In this document: piece by piece, positions 22,175-30,618 of the stretch | Layout: each line of letters opens with the position of its first letter | How positions within the stretch are numbered: the stretch's first letter is position 1 | Assembly (NCBI GenBank): GCA_934096105.1 | Contig: CAKOLH010000010.1 | Coordinates: 1-35,186, forward strand | Length of the DNA: 35,186 nucleotides | Direction: 5' to 3' | Source of the DNA: an uncultured Bacilli bacterium | GTDB lineage: Bacteria > Bacillota_I > Bacilli_A > RF39 > UBA660 | Program-made: the position numbers and the translations under genes | The notes under the pieces: generated by a model | The model's database searches: none | The model's input: only the letters and a program-made list of their open reading frames with translations | What the model was told of the DNA's origin: nothing

Positions 22175-25100
22175 TTAATTATTTTTTATAGTCTTATATG
22201 TTCTAAAAGCTACTGCTAGAGCAATTAAAGCAAATATATAATTAACATACATAAACATATTTGCTTCTACTCCAGTTTGTGGTGGAAGAATAGTTAAGTC
22301 ATATACATAAGTAATTTCTTTTTGTTCTTTAGTATAAGTTCCTTCTACTTCACCTTTAACTTCAATAAAGCTATATTTATCAAATTCTTTCTTAACTGTT
22401 TCATATGTAGTTCCTACAGGACCTGTAAGAGTAATACTATCAGTTAATTTTTCTCCGTCTTTAGTAACATAATTTACTATTACTGTTCCTTCTTCTACTT
22501 CTGTAGTATGTTCATCATCAGTAGTCTTAGTAATATTTCCGTAAGTTAGTTCTGCAGTTACCTTATTTGTTACTTCTTTCTTATCTACATTAATGTAGTA
22601 TAATTTAAAGTTTTCTTCAATATTAAATATAATATTTTTATTAATATTCTCAATTTGTCCATTATTATTAATATTGATATTACCCATGTTTATTATAATA
22701 GGAGTATTATCCATTTCATATTTACATAATATTGTATTATTTTCTTTAATATATTTACAATTATTACTAATTTCTGATTTTTCTGTATCTATTTCAAATG
22801 GAAGAATATCAGCAATTGTAAGTGTTGCTTTACCTACATAATCTTTAATTTCTGTATTATAAGTAATTGTATAATCAAAGGCATCAGTAATTGATCCTAC
22901 TAATTCTATACCATCCTTATTTAGTTCTTCTTCAGAAGTACCTACATTCTTTGTATATACATAGTTAACATATAAAGTTTGTTTTCCTACATACTTTCCA
23001 GTTCTTGAAGAACCAGTTACTTCTTTTAAAGTATAACCATAGAAAGATTTTTCTTCTGTAGTATATTCTTCTCCTACATAATCAGTAGTTTCTACACTAC
23101 TATGTAGCTCTCTACCATTCTCATCTTTATATGTAGCCACTACTGTACCTTTATCTTTAGTATAATAGTATACTACATCTATATTTCCTTCAACATAAGA
23201 ACCACTTGCATTTTCTGGTAATTTAGTTTCATCTAAAGTATAATCCTTAATATTATTAACCTCAGTATTATAAGTTGTTCCAACTAATTCAGGACCTTTT
23301 ACTACTCTAGTATCTATTTCATTACCATTTTCATCTTTAAAATATATAGTTACTGTACCTTTAATTTCTACTGGTACTATAGCATTAGCTTCCTTACCTT
23401 CAGAAGAAAGTACAACATCATTTTCTCTTATTACTTGTATTTTTCCCTCTGCAACATTATTTAAACTTCTACCATTAACTTCTAAATAATTATCATATTT
23501 AACAGTATAAGTTATAGGATTAATACTTACTATATATTCTTCTGCAAGTTCTTTTCCATTCTCTAACATTACTGTTTCTTCTATAATCCAAGTAATAGTA
23601 TTAGTGTCTTTATCATATAATCCACCATTTAGATTACTATTTTTTTCATCGATACCTTGAGGTAATTTATCAGTAATTGTAACTACTACCTTATCACCAT
23701 TTTTAATATTTTTAATTGTATTAGTATAATTAATAGTATAACTTACAGTATCTAATGTACTAATTACCTTTTCAGTATTAGCAACTTTAGTAATATTTTC
23801 TAATTTACCTTCAGTATCATCAAATTCAGTACTAATATAATAAACATTCAAAGTATTATCTCCAGTACCTATAGTAATAACATCATTATTTCTATTTGGA
23901 TCTAAGAAATAATATTTATTATCCTTATTTTTTCTACTATTTAAATAATCAGAATTAACTTTTTCTAAAGTATAATCACTAGCCTTTTCAGCAGCACCAT
24001 ATGCAGCATCTTTAGTGTAATTATAAACTTTATCAAATTCACCATTAAAATGATAATTAACATTTAATTTATAATTACTTCTATCATAATAAATATTAAT
24101 TATTGTTTGATTACTAGTAATAACATATTTACCTTGATTATTTTCCTCAGTCATTGCTCTATTTAAAGCAAATCCTGTAGGAACATTTACTAATTCATAA
24201 GTACTTGTAGATACTTCAGTTCCATATTTAACATTAGATATATTTCTACTTGGAATATCAGTTCTTTCTACATAATTACCATTTAAATCTTTAAATAAAT
24301 ACTTTACTGTATATGAATATACTTCTCTATCATAATATAGTTTAATAACTACATCATTATTTGTAATAGTATATTTTCCATTATTTACTTCATTTGTTTT
24401 TTCTTCATTAAAATGATATCCATTTGGAATTGCAATATCATTAAAACTTGAAGCTATTTTTTCATCACCATATAATGCTGGTTGATTATCTTTTCTTAAA
24501 GAACTATTTTCTGTATAGCCATCATCATTAACATTTTGAAAATAGTATTCTACTCTAAACTTCAATTCTTGTTTAGTATATAAAACATTAATTACATTTT
24601 TAGTACTATCATTTACTATTTCTAATTCTTCAGGATTTACTGATGATAATTTATATCCTTCAGGAAGCATAACATTCTTTTGTTCAGAAGTTAATGTGAT
24701 TTTATCTCCTTTATAAGCACTATTACTATTATCAGAACCTAATAAATTATTTTCAGCAATACTGTCTTTATAATAATTAATAGTATAATTATAAGTATTT
24801 CTTTCCCAATATACTTGAGGTTGAACTTCCTCTTCTGAGTATTCTTTCTTATCTTCTACATCATTTGAATTTTTATATGTTAACTTAAATCCTTCGTTAA
24901 CATTTACCCATCCATCAGTATCATCTTGATTAATTTTAACAACAAATGATATCTCAGTACCACCTTCAGTAATATTACCGATATTAGCAGTAACATTTCC
25001 TTCACTATCTACAGTGATTTTATCATTTGGAACTACTGCAAAGTTAGAACCAATATTATCTTTTAATACTGCCTCAGTTCCTGCAAATGTAGATGATGTA

Positions 25101-26044
25101 ATATTACTTGTTATTTCAGAAAATTTAGCCGCAACTGTTTCAGGATCAGCATCAGCATAGTATCCATCTCCTGAAGAAATACTTCTCAATGTTGCTGATG
25201 TAGTTTCATCGGTTTTATATCCAATAGAGAAAATTTTAACATCTTCATCTTTTATTAATTTAGCTGCATTAATAGCCGCGTTTTTTGCACTATCAGTAGC
25301 ATATCCATTTGAATTAGTAGGAGCACCATCGCTAATTACAACAACATATTTTGTATAATCTCCTTCTTTTGCATCCAATAATTCTTTAGCCTTATTTAGA
25401 GCACCAGTTAAATTAGTAACACCATAAGGCTCTCCAAAATTAATTGAATCAAAATCACTATTAACAAAGCCATCACCGTTTGGATTTGTTAAAACACTAA
25501 CATTAGTATCAAATGCCACTAATGATAAATTTGCATTGCTAAATCTATTTCTTAATGTTCGAGCAAATAATTTAGCCCCATCAACTGCACTTTCCCATTT
25601 ATTATCTGAAACTATTTTATGTTTGTCACAATATCTTATACCAAATAAAGGACTTGTTTTCCACCTAACGCATTGTTTTGTTTCAGTACTTTCCATACTA
25701 CCAGATCTATCAAATACCACTGCAGCATAGATTGGTTTTGTAGATACAGTTGTTGTTTCAACATCTTTTCCTTCTACTTTGAATTTTATTTCGTACTCTC
25801 CATCATTACCAATTTTGCTAACTGTTTTAGTAACTTTTACTCCGCCTTTTTCTTTAGTAGAGCCAACACTAACAGTAGCCATTTCGCCATTATTTGTTAC
25901 TTCGCCATTAATACCAACATCACCTTTATTAGGAGTACTTTCAGATATTTGATCTGCTAATACACTAATTGGTGTCATTAAGTCTGAAAAAATCATTGCT
26001 ATTAGTACTAATATTTTAGTAAACTTTTTAAAACTTTTTTTCAT
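22175..26044 (-). CDS. Large wall-anchored surface protein: VWA domain plus MucBP-like repeats
   Basis: 1289 residues. Signal peptide 1-30 (ends VLA). A von Willebrand A domain spans ~104-330 with a complete MIDAS: FDRSGSM (Asp112, Ser114, Ser116), Thr213 and VISDG (Asp239); Cys125 and Cys139 sit in a loop just after the first MIDAS strand. Then four MucBP-like repeats (~410-720; each ends in patterns such as VIKLYYDRE), a DUF11-like domain (~730-890), two MucBP repeats (~890-1020), a second DUF11-like domain, and a last MucBP repeat. The C-terminus is LPPQTGVE (1253-1258 for LPPQTG), a hydrophobic helix and a short basic tail: a sortase signal. Likely an adhesin binding mucin or matrix. It begins 3 bases after the sortase gene (AAGGAGGG lies in the sortase 3' end). 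Confidence 0.92.
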   Translation of the reverse strand: MKKSFKKFTKILVLIAMIFSDLMTPISVLADQISESTPNKGDVGINGEVTNNGEMATVSVGSTKEKGGVKVTKTVSKIGNDGEYEIKFKVEGKDVETTTVSTKPIYAAVVFDRSGSMESTETKQCVRWKTSPLFGIRYCDKHKIVSDNKWESAVDGAKLFARTLRNRFSNANLSLVAFDTNVSVLTNPNGDGFVNSDFDSINFGEPYGVTNLTGALNKAKELLDAKEGDYTKYVVVISDGAPTNSNGYATDSAKNAAINAAKLIKDEDVKIFSIGYKTDETTSATLRSISSGDGYYADADPETVAAKFSEITSNITSSTFAGTEAVLKDNIGSNFAVVPNDKITVDSEGNVTANIGNITEGGTEISFVVKINQDDTDGWVNVNEGFKLTYKNSNDVEDKKEYSEEEVQPQVYWERNTYNYTINYYKDSIAENNLLGSDNSNSAYKGDKITLTSEQKNVMLPEGYKLSSVNPEELEIVNDSTKNVINVLYTKQELKFRVEYYFQNVNDDGYTENSSLRKDNQPALYGDEKIASSFNDIAIPNGYHFNEEKTNEVNNGKYTITNNDVVIKLYYDREVYSYTVKYLFKDLNGNYVERTDIPSRNISNVKYGTEVSTSTYELVNVPTGFALNRAMTEENNQGKYVITSNQTIINIYYDRSNYKLNVNYHFNGEFDKVYNYTKDAAYGAAEKASDYTLEKVNSDYLNSRKNKDNKYYFLDPNRNNDVITIGTGDNTLNVYYISTEFDDTEGKLENITKVANTEKVISTLDTVSYTINYTNTIKNIKNGDKVVVTITDKLPQGIDEKNSNLNGGLYDKDTNTITWIIEETVMLENGKELAEEYIVSINPITYTVKYDNYLEVNGRSLNNVAEGKIQVIRENDVVLSSEGKEANAIVPVEIKGTVTIYFKDENGNEIDTRVVKGPELVGTTYNTEVNNIKDYTLDETKLPENASGSYVEGNIDVVYYYTKDKGTVVATYKDENGRELHSSVETTDYVGEEYTTEEKSFYGYTLKEVTGSSRTGKYVGKQTLYVNYVYTKNVGTSEEELNKDGIELVGSITDAFDYTITYNTEIKDYVGKATLTIADILPFEIDTEKSEISNNCKYIKENNTILCKYEMDNTPIIINMGNININNNGQIENINKNIIFNIEENFKLYYINVDKKEVTNKVTAELTYGNITKTTDDEHTTEVEEGTVIVNYVTKDGEKLTDSITLTGPVGTTYETVKKEFDKYSFIEVKGEVEGTYTKEQKEITYVYDLTILPPQTGVEANMFMYVNYIFALIALAVAFRTYKTIKNN

Positions 26045-26047
26045 TCA

Positions 26048-26773
26048 TTAAACCCTCCTTAATATTATTAATAAATATTTTTTTTGATAATTACTATAAT
26101 CTTTATGTGTACTACATGTTTGAAGTATTAGTACTTCATCTTTAGAACTTACTTCTACTCCAGTATCATACATTGATTTTTCTTTTAACTTTGTTATGTG
26201 TTCAAGATAATCTTTATCACTTGCAAAGTTAACATTCATGTAAGAAAAATCTTTTGTTTCTACATAGACAGAAAATATTTCATACTTCTTTTTTGTAGTA
26301 CTTGTGGTTATCCACATATATTTGTGATTATCGTAATAATCTTTATCATAGAATTCTTCAAGTATTTTAAATGGCATATCAATATTTGAAGAATTATGAC
26401 CATAAATTAGTAGTTTTCTACTGGTATCAATATCCACTCTAAAATCCAGATAGATAGAACCCATACCATTTCTATTTCCATAGGCATCATGATTTAAATA
26501 ATAGTTATTATCACTACCTTGTAATATTGGTACGATATAATCAGTATTATCTATTTCTAAGATACCTTTAATATCTTTATTATTATATTCTTCTCTCAAA
26601 TTATTAATAACTTCTTCATAGTTAATAGGATTATTAACATTATTATTTGATTCTATATCTATATTTAAGTAATAATCTTTTTTTCTATTCGACTTATATA
26701 GATATACTCCAATTAACAATAATGCTATTACTAAGATAAAAGTTATTATTATTATTTTTTTATTCTTATTCAT
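26048..26773 (-). CDS. Class B-like sortase
   Basis: 241 residues with an N-terminal membrane anchor (~7-26) and a sortase fold. Catalytic His126 lies in LLIYGHNSS and Cys220 in LILQTCSTH, the class B-style context (usually LSTC). The usual arginine that follows the Cys by 8-12 residues, just before the last strand, is not there: the sequence reads YQKKYLLII, with Lys231-Lys232; the only nearby arginines are 239-240 at the very end. Sortases cut a sorting motif and join the protein to peptidoglycan. Its evident client is the wall protein directly downstream in the same operon. ATG 26773 follows GGGGG. Confidence 0.88.
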   Translation of the reverse strand: MNKNKKIIIITFILVIALLLIGVYLYKSNRKKDYYLNIDIESNNNVNNPINYEEVINNLREEYNNKDIKGILEIDNTDYIVPILQGSDNNYYLNHDAYGNRNGMGSIYLDFRVDIDTSRKLLIYGHNSSNIDMPFKILEEFYDKDYYDNHKYMWITTSTTKKKYEIFSVYVETKDFSYMNVNFASDKDYLEHITKLKEKSMYDTGVEVSSKDEVLILQTCSTHKDYSNYQKKYLLIILRRV

Positions 26774-26806
26774 AAAACCCCCAATAACTCTCTCAGATGG
26801 TTTACT

Positions 26807-26834
26807 ATTATAGCATATTTTATGTTTTTGTCAA
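26807..26834 (-). promoter_or_regulatory. Sigma-A promoter of the sortase/wall-protein operon
   Basis: Minus strand TTGACA (26829-26834), a 16-base spacer ending in TGC, TATAAT (26807-26812). Perfect -35 and -10 plus an extended TGn: predicted to be strong. Confidence 0.88.
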
Positions 26835-26866
26835 TTATTAAGCTATCAATTATATTAAAATTATAA

Positions 26867-26919
26867 AGAAAAAAAGAAGTTTTATATCTTAAGTACTTCT
26901 ACCTAATTAAAAACTTCTT
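26867..26919 (-). terminator. Terminator after the cysteine desulfurase gene
   Basis: AAGAAGTTTT (26874-26883) pairs with AAAACTTCTT (26910-26919) around a 26-base loop; on the minus strand a run of Ts (complement of 26869-26875) follows. Confidence 0.7.
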
Positions 26920-26948
26920 TACTTCTAATTTTATTATGTAACAATGTT

Positions 26949-28073
26949 TTATTTTTTAAACACTAATTTATTATATATTTTATCAAATGCTTTGATAAAC
27001 TTATCTATCTCTTCTTCAGTATTTTTATAACTTAAGCTTATTCTTATACTACTCATAGATATTTCTCTATTATGATATATGCTATCTACTGATAATGATA
27101 TATCACTAGTAGAACACGCACTTTTCGTAGATAGATAAATATCTTCTTCTTCCATAGTATGAATAAATGTTTCTGGTTTTACTCCTATTACACTAAAATT
27201 AATAATATATGGAATACTATTTTCAGTACTATTTATATGAATATTATCATATTTTTTTAAATTATCTTTTATTTTATTACTTAGTAATGATACATATTCA
27301 TAATTCTTATCTATATTTGGAATAACTAATTCTAAGGCTTTCATAAGACTACAAATTAATGGTAATGCTGGGGTACCACTACGATAAATGGTAGTACTCT
27401 TTCCTCCGTGAATTAAATTATCAATAACAATATTATCTTTTTTTATTAATAGACCTATTCCTTTTAGACCAAATATTTTATGAGCAGACATACTAATAAA
27501 ATCTATATTAGTAGGATCTACTTTTATTTTCCCAATAGCCTGAGTAGCATCAACATGGAAATAGCACTTAGGATATTTTTTTACTATCTTACTAATAGTA
27601 TCTATATCTTGTTTTATACCAAGTTCACTATCAACATAGGCTACTGAAACTAAAATAGTTTTATCTGTTAATAATCTTTCTAAATCTTCAATATCTATTA
27701 AACCATTATCTTTTATTTTAACATAGTCAATAACAAAGCCTTTACTCTCTAAATATTTACAAGTTTCTAATACTGATGAATGTTCTAGAGGTGTAGTAAT
27801 TATATGATTACCACGGTTTTTATATTTAGAAGCCACTCCTTTTAGTACTGTATTATTTGATTCGGAAGCTCCCGAAGTATATATTATTTCACTAGGTTTT
27901 ACTCCTAGTAAATTACTTATCTTCTCAGTGGCATACGCTTCTAATTCTTTTGATTTTATTCCCAGACTATGTAATGAATTAGAATTACCTGGATAATTTT
28001 TACATACCTTGTTAAATGTTTCTAGTACTCTATCATCTACCATAGTAGTAGCACTATTATCTAAATATATCAT
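26949..28073 (-). CDS. Cysteine desulfurase (NifS/IscS family)
   Basis: 374 residues, PLP-dependent class V aminotransferase fold. It removes sulfur from cysteine as an enzyme-bound persulfide for Fe-S clusters or tRNA thiolation. Visible are IYLDNSATT, HSLG, TSGASESNN, His98 (LEHSS), the PLP Asp175 (VDATQ), Lys199 (SAHKIFG) and active Cys320 (STKSACSTSD) in a flexible loop. There is no iscU, sufU or thiI next to it; in many Bacillota such a stand-alone copy pairs with ThiI encoded elsewhere. Its terminator and probable promoter make it a single-gene unit. Confidence 0.93.
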   Translation of the reverse strand: MIYLDNSATTMVDDRVLETFNKVCKNYPGNSNSLHSLGIKSKELEAYATEKISNLLGVKPSEIIYTSGASESNNTVLKGVASKYKNRGNHIITTPLEHSSVLETCKYLESKGFVIDYVKIKDNGLIDIEDLERLLTDKTILVSVAYVDSELGIKQDIDTISKIVKKYPKCYFHVDATQAIGKIKVDPTNIDFISMSAHKIFGLKGIGLLIKKDNIVIDNLIHGGKSTTIYRSGTPALPLICSLMKALELVIPNIDKNYEYVSLLSNKIKDNLKKYDNIHINSTENSIPYIINFSVIGVKPETFIHTMEEEDIYLSTKSACSTSDISLSVDSIYHNREISMSSIRISLSYKNTEEEIDKFIKAFDKIYNKLVFKK

Positions 28074-28097
28074 ATATTATTCCTTCTTTCTTTAATA

Positions 28098-28126
28098 TTT
28101 ATATATATTATTTTAGTATTTTGCAA
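28098..28126 (-). promoter_or_regulatory. Promoter candidate of the cysteine desulfurase gene
   Basis: Minus strand TTGCAA (28121-28126), a 17-base spacer, TATAAA (28098-28103), just upstream of the AAGGAAT ribosome site. A second possible -10 (TATAAT) lies further upstream near 28143. Confidence 0.45.
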
Positions 28127-28191
28127 GAACACACACTAAGATTATACTATAAATATTAAAATAAAACTAGATATTTTATAAGCAAAATGTT

Positions 28192-28249
28192 CAAAAGAGA
28201 GACTTATTTTAAGGCTCTCTTTTGCCTCTTAAGACCTAGGCTTAAGAGG
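28192..28249 (-). terminator. Paired-hairpin element 3, after the ABC exporter operon
   Basis: Hairpin 28225-28233/28241-28249 (loop ACCTAGG) and hairpin 28192-28201/28215-28224 (loop ACTTATTTTAAGG), located 11 bases after the stop of the ABC gene. The T tract after the second hairpin is poor, so termination would rest mainly on the T-rich 3' arm of the stem. Confidence 0.75.
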
Positions 28250-28260
28250 ATAACAAATAA

Positions 28261-30618
28261 TTATTTTAAACTTTCAAACTGAGAATTATACAAACTAGCA
28301 TAGAAACCATTCTCTTTCATAAGTTTATCATGATTACCAGTCTCAATAATATTACCATCTTTCATAACCAATATCAAATCAGCATTTCTAATAGTAGATA
28401 ATCTATGAGCTATAATAAATGAAGTCTTATTCTCCATTAACTTATCCATAGCCTTTTGTACCAATTCTTCAGTTCTAGTATCTACATTAGATGTAGCTTC
28501 ATCTAAAATTAAGAAAGGAGCATTCTCAATCATACCACGAGCAATAGTAAGTAACTGTCTTTGTCCTGCTGAAATAGAATCAGTATCAGATATTTCGCTA
28601 TCATAACCATTAGGTAATGTCTTAATAAAATGATCTACTCCTACTACTTCACATACTTCTTTTACCTTCTTATCACTAATATTCTTTCTATTATAAACAA
28701 TATTCTCTTTAACAGTACCATTAAATAACCAAGTATCTTGAAGTACCATAGTAAATAAATCATGAATATTTTCTCTAGTCAAATCTTTAATAGATACACC
28801 ATCAATCTTAATATCACCAGAATTTATTTCATAGAACTTCATAAGCAAGTTTACCATAGTAGTTTTACCCGCTCCTGTTGGACCTACAATAGCTATCTTT
28901 TGACCAGGATTAGCAGTAGCAGTAAAGTCTTTAATGATAATTTTATCTTCATCATAACCAAACTTAACATTTTTAAATTCAATTTTTCCTTTTACTTTAT
29001 CCTTATCTAGTTTCTTAGTAATATTTGTTTCTTTAGACATTTCTTTTTCTTCAAGAAAAGCAAATACTCTTTCACTAGCAGCCGCTGTTGTCTGAAGTGA
29101 AGTCATAGACTGAGCTATTTGTGATAATGGATTAGTAAATAGTCTTACATAGATTATGAAGGCTACTATTGTACCAAATGATATAATATCTTTAGATACT
29201 AAAAGGGCTCCTACTACACATACAGCAACATAACCAAAATTACCAACAAAGCCCATGATTGGCTGCATTAATCCTGATAAGAACTGGCTCTTTCTATTAC
29301 AAGTATATAGTTTTTTATTTAACTTATCAAACTCTTTGGTAGACTCCTCTATTCCATTACAAGTTTTAACAACATTTAATCCAGAATATACTTCCTCTAT
29401 GTAACCATTTAAATTACCAAGTTCTTCTTGTCTCTTAGTAAAATACTTTTGTGATTTATTAAGAATTATAAACATTAGTATAAATCCTATTAAACTAGAT
29501 ACAATAGCGGTTATAGCTAGTATATAGTTAGTTACAAACATCATAATAATAGAACCTAGGAATAATGTAATTGAAGATACTAAAGTAGATAAGCTTTGAT
29601 TTAATGACTGAGCAATTGTATCTACATCATTAGTTACTCTAGATAAAATATCTCCTGATAGGTTATGATCAAAGAATTTAAGAGGTAATTTATTTATCTT
29701 TAAAGATATTTTATTTCTTAATCTCCTAGCATAGTTATTGGCTACTTTAACCATAAATATTCCTTCAAGATAACTAAATGTAGCACTTATTACATATATA
29801 ATTAATAATATAGTAGCCATCTTAGTTATTTTTTCAATATTCATCTTTGGATTAACTAATTTTTGAATACTATCAGGTAATGTTTCTACTACTTTATATA
29901 TTTCATTTACTGAAGCATCTTTCTTTAAAGTAGACATCTTACTAATAAATTCAACTTTATCTTTAGTAGTTATTTCGATATTATCAATAGTAGAACTAGG
30001 AAATAAGATATTATTTATACTATTTGGAAGTTTAGTTATAAATGAATAATCTTTAGTCTCACTATTATAATTAGATAATGATTTAAGTAGATTAATTTTA
30101 TCTTCCTTAGTTATTAATATATCATTATATGTAGAATCTTCAAGTATAATATCTAATACACTATCTGGTAATTTAGCTAATGAAGTAGTAGCATTTTCTT
30201 TAGTCATAGCACTGATAGTATTATTAAATATTTCTTTATCTAAAGCTGATATACTAGCAGTATTCACTTTATAAATAGTACTCTCATCAATATTTAGATT
30301 TAACACACCTGTAAAAGTATCTTCATTAAGATTAGTTAACAAATCATCTTGTAATTTCTCCATATTAGTAGTATTAATAGTTAGACCCTTAGATATCTCA
30401 TCAGTTAAATCAGATAATCTATCTGGTGATACTAAAGCTAAGATTGCTGATAGACCCGCTAGTACTAAAGATATTATTAGTAATACTTTAAAATCATTTA
30501 AACTTTCAAATAATTTAGATAAAGCCTCGCCAAAGTTCTTTGGCTTTTCAATAGTTCTCATTGGACCATGATTACCTCTTGGAGGATTATTTCTTTTTTC
30601 TTCTTTTTCGTTATGCAT
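28261..30618 (-). CDS. ABC exporter half-transporter with large extracellular insert (catalytic subunit)
   Basis: 785 residues, long for a half ABC exporter (usually ~580-680). Membrane helix 1 is at ~44-64, then ~200 polar residues (66-266) predicted outside the cell, then the remaining helices from ~267. The insert holds three similar blocks starting LPDS (150), LPNS (197) and LPDS (247). The ATPase part is intact: GPTGAGKTT, VLQDTWLFNGTV, ISAGQRQ signature, LILDEATSNVD with Glu, and AHR His. It pairs with the adjacent degenerate subunit (8-base gene overlap), as in LmrCD/EfrAB/BmrCD-type multidrug exporters; the substrate is unknown. Confidence 0.9.
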   Translation of the reverse strand: MHNEKEEKRNNPPRGNHGPMRTIEKPKNFGEALSKLFESLNDFKVLLIISLVLAGLSAILALVSPDRLSDLTDEISKGLTINTTNMEKLQDDLLTNLNEDTFTGVLNLNIDESTIYKVNTASISALDKEIFNNTISAMTKENATTSLAKLPDSVLDIILEDSTYNDILITKEDKINLLKSLSNYNSETKDYSFITKLPNSINNILFPSSTIDNIEITTKDKVEFISKMSTLKKDASVNEIYKVVETLPDSIQKLVNPKMNIEKITKMATILLIIYVISATFSYLEGIFMVKVANNYARRLRNKISLKINKLPLKFFDHNLSGDILSRVTNDVDTIAQSLNQSLSTLVSSITLFLGSIIMMFVTNYILAITAIVSSLIGFILMFIILNKSQKYFTKRQEELGNLNGYIEEVYSGLNVVKTCNGIEESTKEFDKLNKKLYTCNRKSQFLSGLMQPIMGFVGNFGYVAVCVVGALLVSKDIISFGTIVAFIIYVRLFTNPLSQIAQSMTSLQTTAAASERVFAFLEEKEMSKETNITKKLDKDKVKGKIEFKNVKFGYDEDKIIIKDFTATANPGQKIAIVGPTGAGKTTMVNLLMKFYEINSGDIKIDGVSIKDLTRENIHDLFTMVLQDTWLFNGTVKENIVYNRKNISDKKVKEVCEVVGVDHFIKTLPNGYDSEISDTDSISAGQRQLLTIARGMIENAPFLILDEATSNVDTRTEELVQKAMDKLMENKTSFIIAHRLSTIRNADLILVMKDGNIIETGNHDKLMKENGFYASLYNSQFESLK

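Noticed and set aside
25673..25960. Plus-strand frames inside the VWA protein gene, including Phe/Cys-rich ones
   Set aside because: Antisense shadows of the signal-peptide/VWA region, with no independent signals.
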